From the NCBI GenBank assembly GCA_907163345.1, contig CAJQUN010000004.1, forward strand, positions 12,925,235-12,989,234: a stretch of DNA of 64,000 nt. The letters run 5' to 3'. The notes beneath the pieces were generated by a model. That model was not told the origin of the DNA. It did not search any database and was given only the letters and a program-made list of their open reading frames with translations. The position numbers were made by a program, and so were the translations under genes. This DNA is from Haberlea rhodopensis (Eukaryota > Streptophyta > Magnoliopsida > Lamiales > Gesneriaceae). This document shows, one piece after another, positions 11,691 to 22,721 of the stretch (the first letter of the stretch is position 1; every line of letters begins with the position of its first letter).

Positions 11691-12130
11691 TTCGATCTTG
11701 CAAAAGTTTTTTTTTAATCCAAGAGGGGTTCGTACTATTACTAGACCAAGATATGTCATCAAAAGACATCAGTTGGAGTTATTATTTTATGAAAAAATGC
11801 ATCACAACCCAAAGAGAAGCACCCTATTGAATAAACTGTAGAGGGTGCGCTCGATCGCGCAATAGGGATATTCATGTCTTGAGCCAAGGTAATATCAAAG
11901 AAGTTGAATGAGATTCTAAAACAAATTTGCATATAATTCAGGTCTCGTTCTTTTACATTTAAGCTCAATATGGCTACTATGACATTTTATATCAATGAAT
12001 AAAGACAAAAAATACTATCAAGAATCGCATATATCATATTTGTGTTCGTTCAAATCAACTTCGATTAATCAAATTGCCATGATCTCTAGTGTATGAGTAT
12101 GTGAGAAACTCAAGAGCAAAGTGAACAAAA
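11691..12130. other. Unassigned stretch inside Copia family X copy 1
   Basis: No gene or recognisable domain. It lies between the two homologous parts of the Copia remnant and may be diverged internal or U3 sequence of that element. Confidence 0.35.
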
Positions 12131-12755
12131 AATTTAAAATTTTCACACGTTAAGCTTAATTCTTCATCATCGGCCTTCACAATTACTTCAAATCACGATT
12201 TATGACAAATAAAAAAAAGGAAAAATTAATGACAAAAAAATTTGATATAAAACACATAAGAATCCAGGAAACAAAACATCTTCAATGTTTAAACACCCCC
12301 AACTTAAAATCATGCATTGTCCTCAGTGTACCATACAATGTATAAAACAAGGGACAACACACTTACCTTCGACCACGATCTCGTCCATATTATGTCTTGC
12401 AATTCGAGCTTTAAGCGTATAATGCTTAGAAAATTTAAATAGAATCAAATTTAAGAGATAACAACCCCTAGTAAATACAATTGTGGCATTTGATTCACCA
12501 TTTGTATTTTAAACGTACAAATCATATAAAACTTGAATTCAATATTTAATATCTTGCAAATTCAAGTCTTAAGCGTAAAATGCTTAGACAACACAAACAG
12601 ATTCAACACACAATTCTTCATTGCAAAATTCATTTGTTTTATTGGTATGCAACCTCATTCTTGTAGTGTTTTAAACACTTTTACCACCTCATATTTGCTT
12701 CATAGCAAAATAAAAAGCCATAGCAATATTTTGTGCAAGAATCGATAAAGTAATA

Positions 12756-13107
12756 TGTTGGGGTTCAACAATTGTCTCTGCTTTGTGATCGGTCGAACAC
12801 GTGGCGCTTGTGCCAGTGTATGGTTGAAAAGATTGATGTTGTGCCATTACCCTTAACTATAGTTATTGGTCAACCGGTAAGCGCTCGATCCAACAATTGG
12901 TATCAGAGCCAAGGTCACGTGTTCGATTCCCATGAGTTGCAGAGAGTGCAATTATTGGGGGAGGGATTGTTGGGGTTCAACAATTGCCTCTGCTTTGTGA
13001 TCGGTCGAACAAGTGGCGCTTGTGCCAGTGTATGGTTGAAAATATTGATGTTGTGCCATTACCCTTAACTATAGTTATTGGTCAACCGGTAAGCGCTCGA
13101 TCCAACA
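12756..13107 (+). mobile_element. Near-intact TRIM/SMART miniature LTR retrotransposon (352 bp)
   Basis: Two 140-bp LTRs (12756-12895 and 12968-13107) differ at three positions by my reading. Both begin TGTTGGGG and end ATCCAACA, so the termini are inverted. The 72-bp interior starts with the primer-binding site TGGTATCAGAGC (12898-12909), complementary to the 3' end of initiator tRNA-Met, and ends with a purine tract ATTGGGGGAGGGA just before the right LTR. Identical 5-bp target duplications TAATA flank it (12751-12755 and 13108-13112). There is no coding capacity, so it would have been moved by proteins of an autonomous element. Terminal-repeat retrotransposons in miniature are a known plant class; this is a textbook-complete copy. 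The ORF at 12772-13068 is incidental. Confidence 0.93.
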
Positions 13108-13266
13108 TAATACATTACTTTTCCACACCTTTACCTCGGTCGTTTTTATTCCGATAATCCTTTGCTAAATGGGTGGCTTTCCACATTTGAAGCACTTTCC
13201 TTTGAACCTTTTAGCCTTTCAAATCTTGGAGGCTTTGGCGTCGAATTTTCTTTTTGTTCCGGTATT

Positions 13267-13920
13267 TTATTCAACCAAGTTAGCATTTGCTTCCATATGG
13301 TGTTTTACTGCATTCCTTTCGGAATTTCTATTGTCCTCCTCAATTCGTAGACGAACCATAAGATCTTTAAGATTCATCTCTTTTCGCTTGTGTTTGAGAT
13401 AGTTCTTGATGTCCTTCCACATATGAGACAATTTTTCAATCATTGTGGTCACTTGGAATGAATCACTGAGACTCATACCCTCCGCATGTATGCCATGGAT
13501 TAACACTTGTATTTCCTGTACTTGTATCATCACCAGCTTGGAATCAATCATTTTGTAGTACATGAATTGACCAACAATGAATTTTTTCATGTCGACATCC
13601 TATATATACTTCTTCTCCAAAGATTCCCACAATACTTTTGCGGTTTTCACTAGACAATACATAATGTATATTGTATTGTATAGACCGTTTAGAACGTAGT
13701 TCTTACACAAGAAGTCGTTCTGATTCAAAGCATCAACTGCATCCCTCTTTTGTGTGTCAGTTTCATCATTTTCAATGGTATGAGCATCTTCCTTTAGGAA
13801 CCTTGTCAAGCCCAAGGTAGTCAAGTAGAAGATCATCTTTTGTTGCCAACGTTTCTTTCCGTTGAACTTCTCGGGGCTTTCTCAGTTATGAACAGAAGTC
13901 GTTGTTACACTTGTTGACGC
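13267..13920 (-). pseudogene. Copia gag remnant (family X copy 1)
   Basis: The start is ATGGCGTCAAC near 13920; an in-frame stop follows within about 20 codons. The fragment with FYLTTLGLTRFLKEDAH and YVLNGLYNTIY is the N-terminal UBN2-type capsid domain; a frame change near 13595 leads to MKKFIVGQFMYYKMI and the basic segment. The zinc knuckle is missing. The nucleocapsid part may have been lost before or during the TRIM insertion downstream. The same protein family occurs in copy 3 (40636-41491). Confidence 0.75.
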
Positions 13921-14235
13921 CATTTGTTACAAAATATCATTTTAAGATTGTTGTTATTTTGTATGGGATGTATCTTTGGGTATACCAATAAGACAAATTA
14001 ACAAGATGATTCAATGAACGCTTATCGAGACGAGATTTAGAATCTATGTCCTTAAAACGATATTGCCCCGCTACGATGCTAGCGGTATCAATGACAATTC
14101 ATCTCCCAAAATACAACGACTATGATTCGTTATATAAGCATATTCAAATCACGAATTCTTAAACCACAAAGCTTAAAGGCACTCCAACTTCGAATATGGA
14201 TGATATGATGAAGAATGCACAATTTGGATTATTTC

Positions 14236-14574
14236 ATTAAAGGTGGTGACATATGATAAACCATTCTCATCATAGATTGCCAGAAATACTTGTATGCACC
14301 TTATTTGAGCCCAATTATATACCAACTTAATATTAAAACGCAATAGGTTCAAAATACATAAGTAAGGTCCATAAAAATATTTTCCTGGATTGCATATTAA
14401 AAAAATTATGGTGTGGCTTAAAGATTTGATGGATTTTACTTGAAGACAGATAGTTTATATTTAAGTTCTACATTTGGACAAATGAGCCTAACCTTACCGG
14501 TGAAAGCAAAGAAACGGACAAATTACATCCAGCTATCCTGTGAAATCCTAAATGGGCACCCCGCGTTAAATAAA
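14236..14574. other. Intergenic, no gene seen
   Basis: AT-rich sequence between the Copia remnant and the foldback element. I see no ORF, RNA gene or repeat that I can support. Confidence 0.4.
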
Positions 14575-15605
14575 TTAGCATTTTAATCCCTATGTTTTTT
14601 AAAAAATAAGCGTTTAAACCATTGTGTAATATAATAGGCGTTTAAACCATGTGTAATATTAATTAGCGTTTAAACCCCTGTTTTTTTTTAAAAATAAGCA
14701 AGAAACCAATGTGTTTTTTAAAAAATAAATATTAAAACCACCGTGTTTTTAAAAATAAGCTTAAACAATAAAAAATTTAAAAGTACAAAAATTAAAAAAA
14801 ATATATTGTTTTTTTAAAATAAACCCTATTAGACGTTTTAATTTTTTTTTTATAACAACTGATTGAAATATCTTTTTTTAAAAATAAAACAAATTGGTTG
14901 AAATATATACAAAACTTACTTCTCAATTAATCTTTTCTTTCTTGCCTAATTTTATAATTATAGTGTTCTACTATATTTTTTAAGGCATATAATGTTTTCG
15001 TATAATAATCATATGTTAAATTTTTAAACAAATTTATTTAAAAATAAAATTATGAATTTTTAGATAAAAATCAATATACGCTTTCGGACGATTTTGGGAG
15101 GTTAGATGATTTTTACCAAAAAATATTGGACAAATAGAAATCATGAGTCCGATTGTCTAACACGCAATTAAATGATGTGCATATAGAATATGATATATTT
15201 TTAGTTCTACAAAACGTAACAACATAAGCAAATTTCTTCAAAAATTAAATATTTGATTATTATAAAAAGAACATTAAATGCCTTAAAAATATAGTAGAAC
15301 ACTATAATTATAAAATTAGGCAAGCAAGAAAAGATTAATTGTTGAAGTATGTTTTTTATATGTTTCAACCAATTTGTTTTTATTTTTTAAAAAAGATATT
15401 GCAACCAATTGTTAAAAAAATTTAAAACGTCCAGTACGGTTTATTTTAAAAAATAATAATTTTTAAATTTTTAATTTGTTAATTTTTGTTATTGTATGTA
15501 TATTTTTAAAAAGATAGGGGTTTAATATTTATTTTTTAAAAAAACACAATGATTTTTTGCTTATTTTTTTAAAAAATACAAGGATTTAAACTCCTATTAA
15601 TCCCA
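14575..15605. mobile_element. Large foldback / long inverted repeat element
   Basis: Two arms of about 340-380 bp face each other (about 14658-15040 and 15240-15600) around a 200-bp centre. The inner arms are very similar: a segment with TTATAATTATAGTGTTCTAC (14950-14980) has its reverse complement near 15292-15311. The outer arms are T/A-rich with repeated GCGTTTAAACC-like motifs, and extra copies of the end motif extend the left side to 14575. There is no transposase ORF. It is most likely a non-autonomous foldback or MITE-type DNA transposon; I could not fix the target duplication. Confidence 0.7.
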
Positions 15606-15866
15606 CTTAAGGGTAGTGTGCAACAACATCAAGCAACACTTATCCGATATTTCTTTTTTACAAAACTTGGATTTGTGCGTATTGATGCTGCATTTAAAAT
15701 TTTCATACTTAAAAACACCGTAGAATACAAAAAAACTAGAGAATATTTCAATGTCAGAATCAAGCTAGACCAAAGTCACCACTTAAGGGCAGTACAACAT
15801 CAAGCGACATGTATCCGATATTTCTTTTTACAAAACTTGGATGTGTTCCGCTTGATGCCGCATCAA
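15605..15866. repeat. Diverged direct duplication (about 174-bp offset)
   Basis: A block of about 85 bp containing 'caacatcaagc' and then ATCCGATATTTCTTTT and ACAAAACTTGGAT occurs at 15605-15690 and again at 15779-15865. The ORFs over it are short and not protein-like. Function is unknown. Confidence 0.7.
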
Positions 15867-16287
15867 ACAATCCCCATTTACAGTATGGGAACCCAATGAT
15901 TCATATCCTCAAATGGGCTGAAACAACACTTTCCCGTGGGATGACTTTTGGACTACCCAAACTCATGTCGAGAGACTCTTTGGGTAACCCCTATGAGTTT
16001 CTTGGATGACTCTTGGACTAATTTTCCGAATTGGGTCATAACAAGTAAAATCAGCCTTAAGTAGCCCATTTACTTCGACGGGCCTTGGTCTAATTTCACT
16101 TCACATTTGAAAAATGATCCCAATTTGTAGGTTTGAGGCAACTGAAATCTAATGAGAATATTACTTGAATCGATTAAAGAAACAAAAAGTTTTCTTTGTT
16201 CCCATTGGTTTAGCCAATCAATTGTTTTCCCTTAGAACTTATCATTAAAGAAGAAATTATAAATAAAATTTTAACTTATCTTTATTT
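15867..16287. other. Intergenic, no gene seen
   Basis: No supported feature. The short ORF at 15809-16009 lies over duplicated sequence and lacks any protein signature. Confidence 0.4.
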
Positions 16288-16295
16288 AATGAGAG

Positions 16296-16642
16296 TAGGG
16301 GTGAGCAATCGGTTAATTCGATCGACCGAACTGAATTAATCGAACTGGAAAAATAACTTTTTATTTACAAAACGAACCGGTCGAACTTTTTTTACAAAAC
16401 CGAACAGATAACATATCGGTTAATTCGATCGGTATCAGATATTTTTAAAAAATTAAATAAAAACTGATTTTAAAATATTAAAAAATTAAAATCGGTTAAT
16501 CGATATTATTAAAATCACAACCGATAACCGAACAGATTTAACCGGTATTTTTAAACATTAAAACCGAACTTCCGAACTGACCTGACCTAATTTTCACATT
16601 TATTCCGTTCAATCGGTTAAATCGAAATTTCGCTCACCCCTA
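16296..16642. mobile_element. hAT-type MITE (347 bp)
   Basis: Terminal inverted repeats begin TAGGGGTGAGC at 16296 and end GCTCACCCCTA at 16642. The element is flanked by 8-bp direct repeats AATGAGAG (16288-16295) and AATGAGAC (16643-16650), seven of eight matching, as expected for hAT transposition. The interior is full of short GGTTAATTCGAT-like and CCGAAC-like words and has no ORF. Confidence 0.88.
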
Positions 16643-16650
16643 AATGAGAC

Positions 16651-17289
16651 TACTGATTCCACTTGTTCTTGGACTACTTTTTTTTTTTTTTTGCGAAAAG
16701 TCGAAAGCCGCTAATATAAGTTTTTTTTCCCTAGAACTTATGCTTAGGTGAATGGATAGCATCATAGGCAAATGAAGGGACCATGTCTTATAACACAAAG
16801 AATAAAGTTGGTGTTCAATTTAATAAAGATGGTCATTATCCTATAACCGAAAATGGCGCCTTTGCCTTGAAAAGAGAAGACATCCCCATTGAGTGGATTC
16901 TCTGGTTCTTAGATTTAAATCCATTTTTCACATTAAACGAACTTAAGATTCACTTTATCAAACATTAAACTTGACATATTATTCATTTGGCATGATTAAA
17001 AAAAAAGTTTTAGGAAAAGTAGGGGCCAAAAGCCCAGATTTATATCCAAGGAAAAGATGAGTTTAGGAGATGTTGATTGGATTGGAGAAAGCAAAACAAG
17101 ATTTTTTGAATTATTTTATTTTTATTTGAAGAGAAGTGATCAACCCCTAAGTCTAATTGTTTTCATAAAGTAATAATAACGTGAAACAATTATAAGTAAG
17201 ATCAATTATCGCCCCGACATCTCATCTAAGAGGGAAGAGTCTAAGGCTTTGTCCTCGAGAAAGTCTTAGATTATAGCTAGTTCTTTTTT
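16651..17289. other. Intergenic, no gene seen
   Basis: Includes a T(16) run near 16678. The 61-aa ORF at 16783-16968 has no recognisable signature and no homologous neighbour in the window, so it is not called as a gene. Confidence 0.4.
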
Positions 17290-17402
17290 CCTAGTCTTCG
17301 GCCTACCGGGGCTTTGCATCTGACATTCGTTGGGCTTCCCTTTTCAGGAGCCTGCGTCCCGACGTTTTTGTGCAATAAACCCCTCCGGCCGAAGACTAGT
17401 GG
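17290..17402. repeat. GC-rich patch bounded by 13-nt perfect inverted repeat
   Basis: CTAGTCTTCGGCC (17291-17303) and GGCCGAAGACTAG (17387-17399) are exact reverse complements around an 83-nt GC-rich centre, in otherwise AT-rich DNA. The composition and the phrase CTTCGGCCTACCGGGGC are reminiscent of plant mitochondrial spacer DNA, so an organelle-derived insert is possible. This is an impression, not a match I could verify. Confidence 0.45.
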
Positions 17403-18081
17403 TAGGCGAATCTCGTTATAGTAAATAATGATATTTATGTTCTCTTTTTGGTCGAGCTTGGATTGTTCGTAATACTTATTCTCGCCGATTTATAAGATAA
17501 CCTTATATAATACTAGTAACACCATATGCAGATCTTAAACCCCAAGGACGCTAAAGCAAATGCTTTAGTCCCCAACTTCAATAAGACCCATAATGCATCG
17601 CCTTTAAGCTTATTAATTCTAGAGACGAGAATCTAAAAAAAAAATTACTACCCTAATATTTAATTAATAGTCCATATTATAAGTAATTACACTGAATCAC
17701 AGATTAAATTCATATACTGATTGTGATTCGAAAAATTATTTCATGATCTTGAAAATTTTCTTAAGCATGATATGCATTCTGATGTTGATGATTTAAATTT
17801 ATTTTCAGAGCTAAAATTGTTAAAAGAAGCCGCAACGTAGAAATTAAAGATCTAAGTAAAATACTATAACGTGGTTGTTTTCCTAATTGTTTATAGCATA
17901 TAGAATATTACTTATTAAACCATTTACAGTTGCATATGTACCTCGGAACACCCAAGATCCCAATCTCATCGAATCGATATCAAAGCATACACGGAATATT
18001 CAAACTGATAGCCCAAGCTAATGGTTGAGCTAAGGCATCAGCTGAGCACATCCTTAAGCATTATAGATAATGCCTGATGTT
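17403..18081. other. Intergenic, no gene seen
   Basis: AT-rich sequence without a supported coding or RNA feature. Confidence 0.4.
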
Positions 18082-20745
18082 TGTTGGAAATTTGAATCAA
18101 ATTAAATGATGTGTCCATTCATGCTGTGGTGCATTTTTTCATGATTGGATGCTTCCAAATTAAATGGCGTGTCCATTTTTTCACAATGATGTTTGTGATG
18201 GAAATATTGTGCAAACTAGAGATGTGAGAAAAGTAATTTGTTACTTTATCAATATTTGCACATGATATCGTTGTGACTTTTTTGCTATGAAGCAAAAACG
18301 AGGCCAGTGAGGTGTTTAAACACTTCAAAATGATATTGCAATAAAATTTAGCAAATGAGTTTTGCTATGGGAAATTGTGAGTAGATTATACTTGTGTTGT
18401 CTAAGAATTTGACGCTTAAGCTTGAATCTGCAAGACTATAAAATCTTGATTCGAGTTTCTAAGCTTTGTACGCTTAAAACACAAGTGATAAATCGAAGCC
18501 ACAAATTTTGATTAGGAGTGTAATATCTCAAATTGGTTCATTTTGAATTTCTAAGCTAGTACGCTTATAACATGAATTTGCAAGATTTAAAATCTTGAAT
18601 TCAAGTTTTCTAAGTTAGTGCGCTTAAATTGTAAATTGTGAACCGAGTTTGAGAATATTTTCCAACTTTCAACTTTTGTAAGCAAGTACGCTTAAATCCG
18701 AAATTTTCAAGAAATAAAAACTTGAATTTGGATTTGTAAGACGATAACGCTTAGAACTTGAAACATGAAAGTTTGAACGCCAGTGCACTTTGTTACTACC
18801 CGAAGTTATGGAGGTTGCAATTCTAGGATTCAATCACTTACCACATTTAGGCAAGGACAAAACCTTGTGATTGAAGGAAAAGAGAGTTTCCTACAATATT
18901 TGAAATGTGTGGGTACTTGGCTAAACTAGAAATGAAGGCCAAAGTAAAGTCATAACAAACGCCAAATAAAAGACATGAAGAGTTTGACAAATCATGTTGT
19001 CAAATAGATGAACGAGTGTGACAAATGTGTACACAACTAAGCATATGTATGCTTGTGTATTGATGATATGCTCATTGGAGAAGCAATTTAGAAATCATCA
19101 AGTAACAAAAGAATAATGTTGGCGAAACATTTTAACATGTGTGCATCAAGAATAATGTTTGGAATGAAGTTTCCAAGACACTTGAAGAATGAAATCTCAA
19201 GGATTAATTCGAGTTTCAAATTTTAAGCTTTGCTCTTAAAATTCAAGTTTACAAGAAATAGAATCTTGAACTTTGTAAATTTTAAGAATCTATGTGCTTA
19301 AATATGAATTGTGAATTAAAATTTAGTATTTCTTTGGTCTCGGATAACGTGTTAAGAACGCTTAAAATTCGATGATGAAAATATCCTAAAAGGATAAAAT
19401 GATGCAAAAGAGGTAATGTGATTACCAAAACTGAAGATATATTATTGTGGAAAATTCTCTATGGAAAACATATAAAGCTTCTTCGGCCAAGTTGCTTTAT
19501 ACGTTGTTAGAGAAAAATCACGTGCATGCAACTAAAATATGTTGCGATAATGCTATATGATAAAATGATCTCTAGTGGCATAATCATGGGTGATTATGTG
19601 AAACCGCGGATCCGCATATAAATTGGTTAACCGAGAGATCATGTGGAAGTTTATCGAGGGGAATGTGGTTAAAACCCTATAATCAAAATCTCATAGTGGA
19701 TACCCAACCTTGTTGACTGGAGATCCCAAGATCTAGGTTCAAAAGGGACAACTAAATTATGAGATTGTATAAACACCTTGGAGAATTATTCTCAATTCTC
19801 CGACTCATTCCTATGATAAGGGGTGTAGCCTGTAAAAAGGGTACGAGGATAGGCAAAGGGCCTTTAATGATTCCTAAGACATATAAGAATATGTTGGAGT
19901 ATAGCGGGATACTATTCTAGGAAATCACCTACGTGAGTGCGAAGTGTGGCCGCTTCAAAGATGAAAAGCACTTATGAAACCAAGCGTGGTCTATGGCCGA
20001 AACGGACACAACCGTAAGAAACCAATACGGATGTTAGAATTATTATGGTGTGGGTTCAGTTGTCTTGGTTTACACCAACGACTAAATAGTTCAAGACTAT
20101 AAGTTCACTATTAAGTCAAGTAAATCCGATCGAATACTACTACGGAAGATTCAAAGCTGCAAGCTATCTCTCCCGATGCCATAATAGTTCGTTAAAAGCG
20201 CTCAATTACATATATGCATTAATTTAATTCATGTGGGGAATTGTTGGAAATTTGAATCAAATTAAATGGTGTGTCCATTCATGTTGGGGTGCATTTTTTC
20301 ATGATTGGATGCTTCCAAATTAAATGGTGTGTCCATTCATGTTGGGGTGCAATTTTTCATGATGGATGCTTCCAAATTGTGTCTCTTGATGACACCACTT
20401 GGTATACTATAAAGAAACAACCTGGAATGAATTAGACATGTAATTTTGGAAATTCACATCATATTTGAAGATCAAAATTTAAGTAATTTTGTGAGTCTTC
20501 ATAATTGTTATGGTTGAGCGTTTTTAGACCTTTGTGGTTTAAAGGATTTGTGATTTGGAGTGCTCCTATCACAAATCATAGTTGTTGTATCTTGGGAGAC
20601 AAATTGCCAAAGTAAACCGTTAGCACCATAGCGGGGCAATATTGTCTTAAGGACGGAGATTCCAAATCTCACATCGACATCTCTAATACAAAGACATTTG
20701 TTGTTTTTGCTTGCTACTTTCATAAGATACACGCAAAAATCCCAG
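18082..20745 (+). mobile_element. Internally deleted Copia element, family X copy 2
   Basis: A truncated 5' LTR starts TGTTGGAAATTTGAATC at 18082 and breaks near 18180. The interior (18180-20241) has no ORF. It holds the shared post-gag non-coding sequence (18190-18500), many degenerate copies of a TACGCTTAAA motif, and a 3' region ending in the polypurine-like ATGTGGGGAAT. A 3' LTR of about 500 bp follows (20242 to about 20740), with an internal duplication of the CCAAATTAAATGGTGTGTCC block, a TATA-like TATACTATAAAG near 20402, and an R/U5 closely similar to copies 1 and 3. All coding regions are gone, so mobility would depend on another element. Confidence 0.75.
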
Positions 20746-22719
20746 TAGAAAGTCTAGAGAATGTTAAGCTACTGCTCACAACTATAAATATATGTCACAA
20801 ATAATTCATTTATTATTTTGCCTTACAAGTCATACATGTTTATTTAGCCTACACCAAACAACTTTTGTCACAATTCATTCTCGCACTAAGTTTTATTGAG
20901 CCGTGAGAACTATTGTTAAACCTTCTTAATTATCTTTTTACTTATTTATTTTTTTGGATATTTTTTGAGCTCAGATGAATTTTTATGGTTCCCCGTCGCT
21001 TTTGGTTGATATGAAAATTATGTTAGACGGTAACTAGACACATGGTACATAATATTCTGTAATGATTTCATAAAAAAACATAATAGAAATAATTTATGAA
21101 AAATTCAAATATTTTATAAAAGAAAGAATGACAAAAACTCTGATTTTGTGATCTTTTTAGTTAGAAAATAATACTAATTTTGATATAATTAGTTTTTTGT
21201 TATATGTAGACACTTACACACCTAATGTTCATCATTTTTGACAAATTGATATCATTATTATATTATTTACAATATGAAACTCTTAACAAAATTGTCATTT
21301 GTAGTTTTATCATTTTTTTAAAAAATAGTAAAATTAGATCATATGTGTAGAATCAAATATTTGCAACTTTACAAAATGTTATAACCAGTGATAAAAATAC
21401 AATTCAAATCTTTTATTCGACCGTTCTTCTAGTAAGGATAATTGTTCTCCAAAAAATATATTTTAGAGAATGAAAATGAAAATATATGATTATAGCACAC
21501 ATGCAATCAATTTTTTTTTTAAATTGACGCACTCGCACATGATCCCACGCATCCGCATTCACAAACACACATGCTCTACGTGACTTAGTTCATAACCCAT
21601 TATAGTTGACATATATCAAGGAAGAAGTATTTATAGTTGGTAATAACATGTGAAGTTGTTCTTACATTAGACTCAGGGGAGAATCTAAAGTTCGGTTTAG
21701 GCAAAAAATAATAACATAAAAAATAGATGGCAAATTTTTTTTAAGGGGGTCAAAATGTAGTTTTTCTTAAAATTTTGTTTAAGTAATAAAAAAATTTATT
21801 TTTTGAGAGGGACAGATCCCCCTCCTTACCACATAAATTCGCCCCTGGTTAGACTTAGACTGACAACCACACCATCTTGGATGGTATGGTTATTTAAAAA
21901 TTTTCAGACAATTTCGCATGACCCAATTCATTGATATTTCAATATTTCATTTTTTAAAGGGTAATTAGCTCAGACCCCTTCTAGTTTGAATAATAACGAA
22001 TTTCACCCCTTTAGTTTAAACAATAACGTCTACATCCACTTATACGTATTTTTATGCCAAATCATAGGAGAAACAGTTGTAATGTTTTATATATCTATTA
22101 CAAACTAGATGAGTGATAATGTAATGCACATATTCTGTAGGGATCCATCGTTATTGTTCAAAATAATGGTCAAAAATTGTAATAAATTTTTTTTACCAGT
22201 GATGCACGTGTAATTTTTCCTTTTTTTTTAAAAGGTACCGAGTTCTTGTCGTATATGACAGCAAATCATGAAAATTGAAAAGCAAAAGGCAAGAAAATAA
22301 TTTATCATTTCATATGCTCGACTCTACAATTAATTTAAATTCCTATATTAATGTCTATTATTTTTTTGAAGTAAAGCCATGATTCTTGGGGCTTTAATTA
22401 CCTTATTTGATATTGGTTATACTTATAGTGATGTACTAATTGAAGCTGGGCCATGGTTCGGCCGCACCTCCTCACTCCCTTTGTTAATCTGCAAATTTCT
22501 CTAATTTTTAAAAATAAAGTCATAGTGTTTCTAATTAATTTATATTGTTATGATTATAAATATAAATTAATTCCCCTAGTGTGATGGGTTATATCCTAAT
22601 TTGATTACCCGCCCCGATTTATATGCCATCAACTCAATCTTTTACTTAATTATTTGATTGAGATCCACTTTTAGGGTATATTTGTAACTACTTATTCAAA
22701 GTACGTATATGTTGTTTTT
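20746..22719. other. AT-rich intergenic DNA with one probable MITE fragment
   Basis: No gene seen. A stretch at about 21961-22170 has facing arms with 'cttctagtttgaataataac' on the left and a GTTATTGTTCAAAATAA-like right arm. It resembles a foldback sequence at about 37560-37795, so both look like members of one small MITE family. Confidence 0.45.
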
Positions 22720-22721
22720 GC

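Larger units (their letters stand above)
11390..14235 (-). mobile_element. Decayed Copia element, family X copy 1
   Basis: Read on the minus strand. An LTR R/U5 remnant (14235-13930) is followed by a gag gene starting ATGGCGTCAAC near 13920. The gag fragments (13836-13600, then 13590-13267) match the UBN2-type Copia gag: WESLEKKYI, then MKKFIVGQF, then MIEKLSHMWKDIKNYLKHKR. After gag comes a non-coding region (12755 to about 12130) shared with copies 2 and 3, then a second R/U5 remnant (11690-11390). Frame breaks and the absence of protease, integrase and RT show it is dead. A TRIM element is nested at 12756-13107. Confidence 0.75.

Noticed and set aside
12898..12935. Possible tRNA gene from a TGGTATCAGAGC start and GTTCGATTCCC
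   Set aside because: This is a primer-binding site, complementary to tRNA-Met, with a chance B-box-like word; no cloverleaf can be drawn.
12772..13068. 98-aa ORF
   Set aside because: It spans both LTRs and the interior of the TRIM and has duplicated ends because the LTRs are repeats.
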